Assembly (NCBI RefSeq): GCF_009711165.2
Contig: NZ_WMID02000014.1
Location: 85,362 to 149,361, forward strand
Source: Flavobacterium sp. MC2016-06
GTDB taxonomy: Bacteria > Bacteroidota > Bacteroidia > Flavobacteriales > Flavobacteriaceae
Length of the DNA: 64,000 bases
Reading direction: 5' to 3'
Of this stretch, positions 25,196 to 33,709 are shown piece after piece; position 1 is the stretch's first letter; the number at the start of each line of letters is the position of its first letter. A program made the position numbers and the translations under genes. The notes below the pieces were generated by a model. That model saw only the letters and a list, made by a program, of their open reading frames with translations, was not told where the DNA came from and ran no database searches.

Positions 25196-25999
25196 TTAGT
25201 TTAAAATGTAGCGTTGTACAACTTCGGCAACACCATCATTATTATTTGATGCCACAATAACATCTGCTCTATCGCGCAATTCTGGCGTCACGTTATCTAC
25301 CCAAACACCTAAACCAGCATATTCAATCATTGTCAAGTCATTTCCTGCGTTTCCTACTGCAATAATTTCACTTTGGTGAATGTTTAGCTTTTCTGCCAAA
25401 AGCTTCAAACTTGCCGCTTTATCGATGCCATTTTGAGCCGCCTCTAAAAAGAAAGGTTTAGACATTGCAATACTCAAATCTGGCATTGCAACTTTTAAAT
25501 CTTTTTCTACTTTCTTTAAATACGAAGGTTCTTCCAGTAAAATACATTTTACTGCTGGTCTGTCTACTGCTTCTTTAAAACTCGGAACTTTACGATGAGG
25601 GATTCCTGTTATTTCTTTTTCGATTTCGATATACTCAGAATCTGCTTCACTTACAATTTCGCCATCGAGATACGTAATAATGACCGTTTTCATTTTCACG
25701 CTGTAATCATACAAATCATGAATCTGCTTTTGAGTTAATTGCTGCTCAAACAAAATAACATCATCTTTTACCGTGCTGATTATTGCTCCATTAAATGAAA
25801 TTATATACGAATTATTTAGATCTAATTCTAATTCTTTAGCATAAGCTGTCATTGCAGAAGTCGGACGACCAGAAGCCAAAACAACATAAACTCCTTTTGC
25901 CTGAGCTTCTAGAAGTACTTTTTTATTTAAAGCCGAAATTTTATGATCGTCTGTCAACAAGGTATCATCCATGTCGAGCACTAGCATTTTATATTGCAT
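25196..25999 (-). CDS. HAD-superfamily sugar-phosphate phosphatase (Cof/YidA type)
   Basis: A protein of 267 residues. HAD motif I is DMDDTLLTDD (residues 9-18, nucleophile Asp9). Motif II is ASGRPTSA. The Cof-type C2 cap follows, motif III is the Lys in GIDKAASLKLLAE, and motif IV is VGNAGNDLTMIEYA. This is the IIB subgroup, which dephosphorylates sugar phosphates or flavin-type compounds. The usual motif IV GDxxND reads GNAGND here, so the first acidic residue is replaced by Asn, a variation that deserves checking. It sits directly upstream of the GNAT gene. Confidence 0.9.
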   Translation of the reverse strand: MQYKMLVLDMDDTLLTDDHKISALNKKVLLEAQAKGVYVVLASGRPTSAMTAYAKELELDLNNSYIISFNGAIISTVKDDVILFEQQLTQKQIHDLYDYSVKMKTVIITYLDGEIVSEADSEYIEIEKEITGIPHRKVPSFKEAVDRPAVKCILLEEPSYLKKVEKDLKVAMPDLSIAMSKPFFLEAAQNGIDKAASLKLLAEKLNIHQSEIIAVGNAGNDLTMIEYAGLGVWVDNVTPELRDRADVIVASNNNDGVAEVVQRYILN

Positions 26000-26060
26000 T
26001 TTTATTTATTTTCAATCACAGCAACAGTTTTTAGCAAACTGAAACCTATAACTTTTTATA

Positions 26061-26279
26061 TTAAATACTCATTCTAAAATCTTCAATAACAGGATTTGCT
26101 TTTGCAAAATCTGTTTCTTGAATAAAAACTTCTACCGCTAAATCTGTTTGTCCAAAACCAGCTAATCTTGCCGATTGAATATTGTCTTTTTTTGTAGTTT
26201 CTACTCCAGCTTCTTCTAATCTTTCTTTTAAAGCAATTGCCAAAACTTCACTTCCTGAAAATACTTTCATTAATCCCAT
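26061..26279 (-). CDS. DUF2007 domain-containing small protein
   Basis: A protein of 72 residues consisting of one DUF2007 ('putative signal-transducing') domain: VFSGSEVLAIALKERLEEAG, a central strand and a C-terminal DFAKANPVIEDF helix. The ferredoxin-like fold resembles PII-type folds, but the family's function is unknown. It lies 60 bp upstream of the HAD gene and 25 bp downstream of the alpha/beta hydrolase stop, on the same strand. Confidence 0.85.
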   Translation of the reverse strand: MGLMKVFSGSEVLAIALKERLEEAGVETTKKDNIQSARLAGFGQTDLAVEVFIQETDFAKANPVIEDFRMSI

Positions 26280-26304
26280 AACATTCTATTTTTATGATTA
26301 TTCT

Positions 26305-27120
26305 TTATTCTAATATTATTTTCAATTGTTTTTGAAAATCTTCATTTTCATTCATCCCAATATGTCCCTGCCCTTTTAAGGTATAAAAATGCCCTTTTGA
26401 TTTTAATAATTCACTCAATCGAACTGAATTATTGTACGGAATTAATTGATCATCACTTCCGTGAAAAATATAAATGGGTGCTTTTATTTTTGGCAGATAT
26501 TCAAAAGTATCTAAGCGAAACTTTTTCATGAAATTTGGAAAAAAAGGCACTCTGCTGCTCGATAATTCAGTAAAACTATAATATGGCGACTGCAGTATTA
26601 AAGCTTTTGGTTTATTCTCTGAAGCCAAAATCGCTGCTAATCCTGAACCAATAGAATATCCTGCAATAATGATTTTATTTTCTGGATATCTTTTGCATAA
26701 TGTTTTATAAACCGCAACGACATCTTTATTCAGCTGTTCTTCATTTTCAATTTGACCTTCGCTTTTACCAAAACTTCTATAATCCAAAATAAAAATATCA
26801 TATCCTAGATTGGTGTAAACTCCAGCAATTTTTCCCCAATTTTCTAATGTTCCAGCATTGCCATGAAGGTAAAAAACCAAGCCTTTAGATTTTTCTGCTT
26901 TAAACAGCAATCCATTTAGTTTTACACCATCAAAAGATTTGATATTTAATTCTTCAAATTGATGATGATACTCAAATTGGTAATTTTTGGGAAGTGCAGC
27001 ACTTTGAAAAACCATTCCAACTTGATTGAAATATACATAGGAAACAATCAACCCATAAATAACAACGAAAAACACTAAAAGTACAATCATTAAAAATTTA
27101 AGCGTTTTAAGTATTTCCAT
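26305..27120 (-). CDS. Membrane-anchored alpha/beta hydrolase
   Basis: A protein of 271 residues. An N-terminal helix (FLMIVLLVFFVVIYGLIVSYV) anchors a serine-hydrolase domain. The oxyanion region is YLHGNAGTLENW. The nucleophile elbow is AGYSIGSG (Ser near residue 150). The acid is Asp in FHGSDDQLIPY, and the base is His in GQGHIGMNE. This resembles BEM46/ABHD13-like hydrolases. Substrate unknown; esterase or peptidase-like chemistry follows from the triad. It sits downstream of the DEAD-box gene by 28 bp on the same strand. Confidence 0.9.
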   Translation of the reverse strand: MEILKTLKFLMIVLLVFFVVIYGLIVSYVYFNQVGMVFQSAALPKNYQFEYHHQFEELNIKSFDGVKLNGLLFKAEKSKGLVFYLHGNAGTLENWGKIAGVYTNLGYDIFILDYRSFGKSEGQIENEEQLNKDVVAVYKTLCKRYPENKIIIAGYSIGSGLAAILASENKPKALILQSPYYSFTELSSSRVPFFPNFMKKFRLDTFEYLPKIKAPIYIFHGSDDQLIPYNNSVRLSELLKSKGHFYTLKGQGHIGMNENEDFQKQLKIILE

Positions 27121-27147
27121 ATAAAATTCATTATTTCAACTGAATTA

Positions 27148-27807
27148 TTATTCCTCAATCTGATCTTCTTCTTCGTCAAGTTCCGCTTCGCCTTCTTCAT
27201 CCATATCAAAAAGATAAGGTTCAAGCAAGAATTTTTCAGCTAAAATTTCGATACGTTCTGTTAGTTGTTCTGCAAAAATAATACGTTGTGTTTTCGCAAT
27301 ACTATTCGAGATACGCATAATTTTCGTTTCGTGACGTAATTTCAAAATCGGATCGGCATCATCTAGAATAAACATTTTTAAACGATTTATGTTATAACCT
27401 GCGGTTGTAAACATATCGTTAAGTTTATTTGGCGTACCAATTAAAACGTCAATTCCAGTTGAAATATAATTTTTATCGTAGTCCATATCTCCTTTGTCAT
27501 GAACTCCGTAAACTTCTAAATTGGTATATTTTCCGTACTTCTCAAAAAGTGCTACCATTTCAAGCACTTTAGGTTTGTCTTCAACAATAATTAAAGCACG
27601 TGGCGATTCTTCGGTTTTTCCTGCCAATTGCTGAATCACATTCAATACAATTGTAGTAGATTTTCCGCTTCCTGCTGGAGAAAGTATAATACAATCTGCA
27701 CCGCTTTTTATGGTCGAAAAAGTTTCCAACTGCAATATATTAGGCTCCGTTAAACCGTTTTCGATTAAAGCGTTTTGTAGCTTCTCGTTTATTTTTTTTA
27801 GTTTCAT
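27148..27807 (-). CDS. Single-RecA-domain DEAD/DEAH-box helicase-like ATPase
   Basis: A protein of 219 residues containing only the first RecA-like domain of a superfamily-2 helicase: Q-like motif LQLETFSTI, Walker A SPAGSGKST (residues 43-51), GTPNKL (motif Ib) and motif II LDDADPI, where DEAD is replaced by DDAD. No SAT motif III and no second RecA domain follow. Instead the protein ends in a very acidic tail (FDMDEEGEAELDEEEDQIEE). It may therefore be an RNA-binding ATPase or regulator and not a processive helicase. It sits downstream of the NtrC-like gene on the same strand. Confidence 0.87.
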   Translation of the reverse strand: MKLKKINEKLQNALIENGLTEPNILQLETFSTIKSGADCIILSPAGSGKSTTIVLNVIQQLAGKTEESPRALIIVEDKPKVLEMVALFEKYGKYTNLEVYGVHDKGDMDYDKNYISTGIDVLIGTPNKLNDMFTTAGYNINRLKMFILDDADPILKLRHETKIMRISNSIAKTQRIIFAEQLTERIEILAEKFLLEPYLFDMDEEGEAELDEEEDQIEE

Positions 27808-27862
27808 TTTAGAATTTTATAGTTCTGATTTTAGCCTTTAGATTAAAATCTAAATCAAATCA

Positions 27863-29026
27863 TTATTTACTTGCGAACATTTTCACGTCCGTTTCTGAGA
27901 TTTCGTTTCCTCCTAAGATAATCAATCTTTCTACTACATTTCGAAGTTCACGAATATTTCCTGTCCAATCGTATTCCTGCAATAATTTTATGGCCTGCGC
28001 CGAAAATACTTTAACAACATTTCCGTGCTCTGATGCAATTTTCTCAGTAAAATGAGTAATTAAAGCCGGAATATCGTCGCGTCTTTCATTCAATGGCGGC
28101 ACTTTAATTAAGATTACTGCCAATCTGTGGTACAAATCTTCACGGAAACGACCTTCGGCAATTTCTGTTTTTAGATCTTTATTGGTAGCCGCCACAACAC
28201 GTACATCTACTTTTATATCTTTTTCGGCACCAACTCTCGTAATCATACTTTCTTGCAGCGCGCGCAATACTTTGGCTTGCGCCGAAAGGCTCATATCACC
28301 AATTTCATCTAAGAAAATAGTTCCTTTATCAGCCGCTTCAAATTTTCCTGCGCGATCTTTCACTGCAGATGTAAAAGCACCTTTTACGTGTCCGAACAAT
28401 TCACTTTCGATCAATTCACTAGGAATTGCCGCACAGTTTACTTCGATTAAAGGAAAATTACAACGTTCGCTTTTTTCATGTAATTGATGCGCTACTAATT
28501 CCTTTCCAGTTCCGTTTGGTCCCGTAATTAAAACTCTAGCTTCGGTTGGAGCCACTTTATCAATCATTACTTTAATATGACTAATAGGCTCGCTGTCGCC
28601 AATCATTTCGTAATTTTTACTAACTTTTTTCTTTAAAATTTTATTCTCAACTACGAGTTGTTTTTTATCTAAAGCATTACGAACGGTATTTAATAAACGG
28701 TTTAAATCTGGCGGTTTTGAGATATAATCAAAAGCTCCCAAACGCATGGTATGAATTGCCGTTTCCATATCGCCGTGACCAGAGATCATTACCATAGGAA
28801 TTTCGGGTTTTATTTTTTTTGCTTCTTCTAAAACCTCAACTCCATCTAATTTTGGCATTTTAATGTCGCACAAAACCAAATCGTAGTCGTTATTTTTTAT
28901 TTTTTCAAGTCCAGCAGCACCATCTTCAGCTTCATCTACCTGATATGCATCATTTTCTTCTGATAAAATTTTTACCAAAACTCTTCTAATAGATGCTTCG
29001 TCTTCTATAATTAATATTTTACTCAT
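27863..29026 (-). CDS. Sigma-54 activator-type response regulator lacking a DNA-binding domain
   Basis: A protein of 387 residues. The receiver domain (1-120) has phospho-acceptor Asp54 in LVLCDIKMPKLDG. The AAA+ domain (about 140-375) has Walker A GPNGTGKE, Walker B GTIFLDEIGDM and the R-finger region FREDLYHRL. The sigma-54-contacting loop reads GAFTSA in place of GAFTGA. The protein ends 25 residues after NIRELRNVVERL, so the usual Fis-type HTH is missing. No histidine kinase gene is adjacent. It may act on sigma-54 holoenzyme from solution, as FlgR- or CtcC-like proteins do. Confidence 0.92.
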   Translation of the reverse strand: MSKILIIEDEASIRRVLVKILSEENDAYQVDEAEDGAAGLEKIKNNDYDLVLCDIKMPKLDGVEVLEEAKKIKPEIPMVMISGHGDMETAIHTMRLGAFDYISKPPDLNRLLNTVRNALDKKQLVVENKILKKKVSKNYEMIGDSEPISHIKVMIDKVAPTEARVLITGPNGTGKELVAHQLHEKSERCNFPLIEVNCAAIPSELIESELFGHVKGAFTSAVKDRAGKFEAADKGTIFLDEIGDMSLSAQAKVLRALQESMITRVGAEKDIKVDVRVVAATNKDLKTEIAEGRFREDLYHRLAVILIKVPPLNERRDDIPALITHFTEKIASEHGNVVKVFSAQAIKLLQEYDWTGNIRELRNVVERLIILGGNEISETDVKMFASK

Positions 29027-29114
29027 TCTTTTTTAGGTTCTAAGCTGTAAAGGTTTAAAGAATCAAAGACAAAATCTTTGCTTCTTTGTAATTCTACATC
29101 TTTGTTACTTCAAA

Positions 29115-30431
29115 TTAATATTTAAGCCATTTGTACAATTCTTTCCAAGTTGGTTTCTTTCCGTACATTAAAATACCAACGCGGTAAATTTTTGCTGCAA
29201 ACCAAACAACAAGAAAAAAGGTAGCAAACAATAATGATACCGAAATCGCAATTTGCCACCACGGCACGCCAAACGGAAGTCGCATTAACATGACTATTGG
29301 CGAGGTTAACGGAATCATCGAAAACACTACTGCAATATTTCCGTGCGGATCATTTACAACAGTAAAAAAACCAATGTATACACTTAAAATAAGCGGCATA
29401 ATAATAGGCAGTAAAAATTGCTGTGAATCGGTTTGATTGTCTACAGCAGCTCCAATTGCAGCATAAAATGAACTGTATAAAAAGTAACCTCCAATAAAAT
29501 AAATTACAAATCCAATTATGATGCTTGCAATAGGCAGATTCCATAATTCGGCAATATACATTTGTGCTGTTCCCGAGAATTCTTGTTGTGCAGAATGCAT
29601 CATTTCTGGCGAAATCCTAGCTGTTGGACCAACATTTACGCCAAAAAATACCGAAGCTGCAAACATTAATCCGAGACCGATTATAGCCCAGATTAAAAAT
29701 TGTAATAATCCTGCAAGTGAAGTTCCAACGATTTTACCAATCATTAACTGAAATGGTTTTACTGATGAAATAATGATTTCGATAATTCTATTAGTTTTTT
29801 CTTCAATTACGCTTCTCATTACCATATTTCCATAAATGATAATAAACATCATGATAAGATAGCCAAATGCACCGCCAATTGCAATTTTTATTTCATTTAA
29901 GCCTTTTAGACTTTCTTCTCCTGATGCTTTTGCTAAATGAATATTGACATTGGCTTGGGCTTTTTGAATGGCTAATGTGTCTAGTTTTGCCTTTTCGAGA
30001 TTGATTTTTGTAATTTTTGATGCAATAACATCCTGCGTATTTTCGATAAAAGAAATACTTGGACTGTTATTTGAAATATAGTCGACTTTACTTTCTAATT
30101 CTTTAGAAGTATTGGTGTTAGGAATTACGATTAAACCACTAAAGTTTTCTTTTGCAATACTGTCTTTTAATGCTTTTACATCAATTTCAGACAGGTTTAG
30201 ATATTTGTATTCGCCGCCTTTTTTATTGAGTTTTACAAAATCGCCTGCAAACAAACCTGTTTCGTCATGAATTGCAATTCGTTTGGTTTCGGCTTTCATT
30301 GAACTTAAATAACCGATAAATCCAGCAATTGCAACAAACAATATAGGACTTAAAAAAGTCATAACAACGAAAGACTTATTGCGGACTTTGGCAATAAATT
30401 CTCTTTTTATAATTAATGATACAATGCTCAT
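29115..30431 (-). CDS. ABC transporter permease (NatB/ABC-2 type)
   Basis: A protein of 438 residues: one N-terminal helix (FVVMTFLSPILFVAIAGFIG), a large extracytoplasmic domain (about residues 45-180), then six helices including IGGAFGYLIMMFIIIYGNMV and IIIGFVIYFIGGYFLYSSFY. The helix after MVMRSVIEEKTNRIIEI is the NatB-type signature. Its partner is the ATPase gene immediately upstream on the same strand. Family members export Na+ or unknown small molecules. Confidence 0.9.
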   Translation of the reverse strand: MSIVSLIIKREFIAKVRNKSFVVMTFLSPILFVAIAGFIGYLSSMKAETKRIAIHDETGLFAGDFVKLNKKGGEYKYLNLSEIDVKALKDSIAKENFSGLIVIPNTNTSKELESKVDYISNNSPSISFIENTQDVIASKITKINLEKAKLDTLAIQKAQANVNIHLAKASGEESLKGLNEIKIAIGGAFGYLIMMFIIIYGNMVMRSVIEEKTNRIIEIIISSVKPFQLMIGKIVGTSLAGLLQFLIWAIIGLGLMFAASVFFGVNVGPTARISPEMMHSAQQEFSGTAQMYIAELWNLPIASIIIGFVIYFIGGYFLYSSFYAAIGAAVDNQTDSQQFLLPIIMPLILSVYIGFFTVVNDPHGNIAVVFSMIPLTSPIVMLMRLPFGVPWWQIAISVSLLFATFFLVVWFAAKIYRVGILMYGKKPTWKELYKWLKY

Positions 30432-30447
30432 AAATATTTAAATTTTC

Positions 30448-30496
30448 AAATTCCAAATTCCAAATTTAAAAAGCTCTAAATTGGAATTTGGAATTT
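30448..30496. repeat. Palindrome of the 'ttccaaatt' family
   Basis: Arms aaattccaaattccaa (30448-30463) and its exact complement (30481-30496). It sits between the ABC ATPase and permease genes, so if transcribed it would form a hairpin within the operon. Confidence 0.8.
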
Positions 30497-30509
30497 ATTC
30501 TTTGGAATT

Positions 30510-31439
30510 TTAATTTTTACTTTCGGTTACTGTTTGAATAAAAATATCGTTTACACTTGGAATTTTTTCTACAAAATGTGTTACCTGCCCGCGTTGTGCT
30601 AAGAGATGTAATAACTCGTTTGGCGTCGCATTTCCTATTTCAATCTCTAATTTCAAATCGTCATTTAATGATTTAAAATTAGCTGGCGAAACGGTAAATT
30701 TTTGTGTAATGTCGTACATCAAACCTTCAACATTACTGGTTAGAATTCCGACTTCAAAACTATTTTTTCTAAACTGGCGTTTTACGTCACCAACTTTTCC
30801 TTCTATTAATTTATTCGATTTGTGAATTAAAGCAATATGATCGCAAAGTTCTTCTACACTTTCCATGCGGTGCGTGGAGAAGATTATTGTTGCGCCCTGC
30901 TCTTTCAGTGCTAAAATTTCATCTTTAATTACATTGGCATTTACGGGATCAAAACCAGAAAACGGCTCATCAAAAATTAAAAGTTTTGGTTTGTGCAGCA
31001 CACAAACTACAAACTGAATTTTTTGTGCCATTCCTTTAGAGAGTTCTTGAATTTTCTTGTTCCACCAGCCTTGAATTCCTAAACGATCAAACCAATATTC
31101 TAACTGTACTTTGGCTTCGGCTTTAGACAAACCTTTCATTTGTGCCAAATACAAGCACTGCTCGCCTACTTTCATAGTGCTGTACAAACCTCTTTCTTCG
31201 GGAAGATAACCAATGGTCTGCACGTGTTTTGGCTGTAATTTTTCTCCATCTAAAATTACTTCGCCACTGTCTGGCAGTGTAATTTGATTTATAATTCTGA
31301 TAAGGGAAGTTTTTCCAGCTCCATTAGGACCTAATAGTCCATAAATGCTTCCTTTTGGTACATTTAATGAAACTTCGTTAAGCGCTACATAATCACCGTA
31401 TTGTTTTACGACTTTATGTACTTCGAGTAAGTTGCTCAT
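30510..31439 (-). CDS. ABC transporter ATP-binding protein (NatA type)
   Basis: A protein of 309 residues. Walker A is GPNGAGKTS, followed by a Q-loop (YLPEERGLY), the signature motif LSKGMAQKIQF, Walker B LLIFDEPFSGFDP and the switch His in FSTHRMES. The C-terminal domain after about residue 220 (VEGLMYDITQKFTVSP) is typical of NatA-like ATPases. Together with the permease downstream it forms a two-gene exporter; the permease starts 78 bp after the stop. Expression may be affected by the hairpin in the gap. Confidence 0.92.
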   Translation of the reverse strand: MSNLLEVHKVVKQYGDYVALNEVSLNVPKGSIYGLLGPNGAGKTSLIRIINQITLPDSGEVILDGEKLQPKHVQTIGYLPEERGLYSTMKVGEQCLYLAQMKGLSKAEAKVQLEYWFDRLGIQGWWNKKIQELSKGMAQKIQFVVCVLHKPKLLIFDEPFSGFDPVNANVIKDEILALKEQGATIIFSTHRMESVEELCDHIALIHKSNKLIEGKVGDVKRQFRKNSFEVGILTSNVEGLMYDITQKFTVSPANFKSLNDDLKLEIEIGNATPNELLHLLAQRGQVTHFVEKIPSVNDIFIQTVTESKN

Positions 31440-31533
31440 GCTGTTTTTAGAATTTTCTGGGTCACTTTGACCATTGTGGTCTAACGTCTGTAAAAGTAAA
31501 TAATTAGAAGCGAATCTTTGTAATAATACGCAA

Positions 31534-31568
31534 AAAACCCATCCTAATATTTACATTAGGATGGGTTT
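31534..31568 (-). terminator. Strong terminator after dnaJ
   Basis: 15-bp perfect stem aaaacccatcctaat / attaggatgggtttt with a 5-6 base loop. A T run follows on the minus strand, 35 bp after the dnaJ stop. Confidence 0.92.
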
Positions 31569-31603
31569 TCTATTTATTTAAACATTTTGAAAAAAAGTTT
31601 AGC

Positions 31604-32716
31604 TTATGAAAACATATCTTTTACTTTCTCAAAAAATGATTTTTCTGATTTCTCAGGATTCGGAACAAAGTGTTCGTCGGTAAGCGCATTTTCAAAAAAT
31701 TGTTTTTGCTCTTTATTCAACGTTTTTGGTGTCCAAACATTTACGTGAACTAACAAATCGCCGCTTCCGTAACCGTTTATACTTGGAATTCCTTTTCCTT
31801 TTAATCTTAAAATTTTTCCAGACTGAATTCCTTCTTCTAATTTAATACGAACTTTTCCGTTGATGGCTTCGATATCTTTAGAAACTCCTAAAACTGCTTC
31901 TGGGAAACTGATGTATAAATCAAAGTGAACATTTTCTCCTTCTCTTTTCAAGAATTCGTGCTCTAATTCTTCGATTGCAACAATCAAATCACCTGGAATA
32001 CTGTTTCCTGGAGCATCATTTCCTTTTCCAGAAACTTTAAGCTGCATTCCGTCAACAACTCCAGCAGGTATTTTAATAGATACTGTTTCGTCTTCTAGAA
32101 TCATTCCTTGAGAATCTGCCTCAGAAGGTTTTTTATCTAAAATTTGTCCAGAACCACCACAAGTTGGGCAGGTAGATGCAGATTGCATTCTTCCTAAAAT
32201 AGTGTTTGTTACACGCATTACTTGTCCTTGACCATTACAAGTCGAACACGTTTTGTATGTAGCACCTTTGGCTTGAACTTTACGTTTTACTTTTACTTTT
32301 TTCTCTACTCCATTTGCAATCTCTTCTAAAGTCAATTTAACTTTAATTCTAAGATTACTTCCTTTAGCGCGACGAGGACCACCTCCGCCTCCGCCGAAAC
32401 CTCCAAATCCTCCGCCAAAAATGTCGCCAAATTGGCTGAAAATGTCATCCATATTCATACCGCCATGACCACCACCGCCAAATCCGCCAGAACCATCAAA
32501 TGCTTGATGTCCGTATTGATCGTATTTCGCTTTTTTGTTCGGATCACTTAAAACTTCATAAGCTTCTGCCGCCAATTTAAAGTTTTCTTCTGCCTCTTTG
32601 TCGCCTGGGTTTTTATCCGGGTGATATTTTAGCGCACTTTTTCTGTACGCTTTTTTAATTTCGGCAGCATCAGCACCTTTTGAAATGCCTAGTATTTCGT
32701 AAAAATCTTTTTTCAT
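31604..32716 (-). CDS. dnaJ: Molecular chaperone DnaJ with a half zinc finger
   Basis: DnaK co-chaperone of 370 residues: J domain (1-70) with the HPD tripeptide in KYHPDKNPGD, Gly/Phe-rich linker (75-115), zinc-finger region (about 140-195), then the two C-terminal substrate-binding beta domains. Only two CxxCxGxG repeats are present (CSTCNGQG and CPTCGGSG). The flanking first and fourth repeats that normally form zinc site I are replaced by QAKGATYK and KPSEADSQG. This looks like the flavobacterial form. It is downstream of grpE on the same strand with a 77-bp gap that contains half of a 'ttccaaatt' repeat. Confidence 0.95.
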   Translation of the reverse strand: MKKDFYEILGISKGADAAEIKKAYRKSALKYHPDKNPGDKEAEENFKLAAEAYEVLSDPNKKAKYDQYGHQAFDGSGGFGGGGHGGMNMDDIFSQFGDIFGGGFGGFGGGGGGPRRAKGSNLRIKVKLTLEEIANGVEKKVKVKRKVQAKGATYKTCSTCNGQGQVMRVTNTILGRMQSASTCPTCGGSGQILDKKPSEADSQGMILEDETVSIKIPAGVVDGMQLKVSGKGNDAPGNSIPGDLIVAIEELEHEFLKREGENVHFDLYISFPEAVLGVSKDIEAINGKVRIKLEEGIQSGKILRLKGKGIPSINGYGSGDLLVHVNVWTPKTLNKEQKQFFENALTDEHFVPNPEKSEKSFFEKVKDMFS

Positions 32717-32726
32717 AATTTAGGTT

Positions 32727-32757
32727 AAATTCCAAATCTAAAATTCCAAATTCCAAT
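32727..32757. repeat. Partial 'ttccaaatt' repeat
   Basis: Two or three direct aattccaaat-like words lie in the grpE-dnaJ gap without a complementary arm. Related to the palindromes at 21411 and 30448. Confidence 0.55.
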
Positions 32758-32793
32758 TCTTAACAATTGATTTTCAGAATCTCATTTGCATTT

Positions 32794-33372
32794 TTAGTTT
32801 CCGATAACCACTTTAGGGAAACGAATAATTTTGTCTCCTAATTTGTATCCTTTTTCGATAACATCAACAATTTTACCCTTCAATTTATCAGAAGGTGCGG
32901 GAATTTGAGTAATTGCTTCAGCAAAATCAGCATTAAAAGCGTCACCCGCTCTTACTTCAACTTGCTCTAAACCTTTAGCCACTAAAGTGCTTTTTAGTTT
33001 TTCGTGAATTAACTCAACTCCTTTTTTCAGATTTTCATCTTCAGATTTGCTGATTTCTACATTTGCTCTGTCAAAATCATCTAAAACAGGAAGCATTGCT
33101 AACAAAACTTCTTGATTTGCTGTTTTAAATAAATCGATACGCTCTTTTGAAGTTCTTTTTTTGTAATTCTCAAATTCGGCAAATAATCTCAAAAACTTAT
33201 CTTTTTCTTTTGCCAAGTCTTGAGCCAATTGCTCTTCAACACTTAATTCTTCAACAATTAACTGTTCACCGTTCGCGTTTGTCTCTAACGTTGCGTCATC
33301 TAATTCCTGATCAAATTCTGTATTTTCCGTAGTCATATTACTTTTATTTTTAAAAATATTTTTAAACTTCAT
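32794..33372 (-). CDS. grpE: Nucleotide exchange factor GrpE
   Basis: Exchanges ADP on DnaK. The protein has 192 residues: an acidic disordered N-terminus, a long coiled-coil helix (about 50-105, EEQLAQDLAKEKDKFLRLFA then NYKKRTSKERIDL), and the C-terminal beta wing with VEVRAGDAFNADFAEAI and GDKIIRFPKVVIGN. Two ATGs are possible (33372 and 33336). The promoter at 33396-33428 places a transcript start near 33389, which favours 33372. Its neighbour is dnaJ; dnaK is not in the window. Confidence 0.94.
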   Translation of the reverse strand: MKFKNIFKNKSNMTTENTEFDQELDDATLETNANGEQLIVEELSVEEQLAQDLAKEKDKFLRLFAEFENYKKRTSKERIDLFKTANQEVLLAMLPVLDDFDRANVEISKSEDENLKKGVELIHEKLKSTLVAKGLEQVEVRAGDAFNADFAEAITQIPAPSDKLKGKIVDVIEKGYKLGDKIIRFPKVVIGN

Positions 33373-33395
33373 TTTTTATTCTTTCTGTTGGATTG

Positions 33396-33428
33396 CAAAA
33401 GTGCTGCCAAATCTTTTTAAATGTCAAA
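33396..33428 (-). promoter_or_regulatory. Promoter for grpE-dnaJ
   Basis: Read on the minus strand, a TTTG (complement of 33425-33428) is followed after 21 bases by CACTTTTG (complement of 33396-33403). This is a one-mismatch fit to the Bacteroidota TTTG/TAnnTTTG promoter. A leader of about 17 bases precedes the ATG at 33372. Confidence 0.5.
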
Positions 33429-33592
33429 TTGTCACTTTGTCAGAAATACAGGTTCTTTCTAAAACTATATTTTTTCTGCAAAATAATTCTAAAATCCCAA
33501 AAGTAATACATCAACTAGATCATTTCAACATCAGTTCGTTAAAAAAATAAACATGTCGATATTTTTTTAACTAATAAATTAACAAAGACAAG

Positions 33593-33622
33593 TTTGTTTT
33601 TGTAAGAATATTATTATTTTTG
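33593..33622 (+). promoter_or_regulatory. Promoter for the WGR-like gene
   Basis: TTTG at 33593-33596 and TATTTTTG at 33615-33622 with 18 bases between them, a full match to the Bacteroidota consensus. The start is about 80 bases further on. With the grpE promoter it accounts for much of the 337-bp divergent gap; the rest is featureless AT-rich sequence. Confidence 0.65.
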
Positions 33623-33709
33623 TCAAATAATTTTCAACGCTAAAACTTTGTCTGCATTTTAAATTCAATTGTATTCAACTCTTTTACTGTTGCCAAAAAA
33701 TTAAACATT

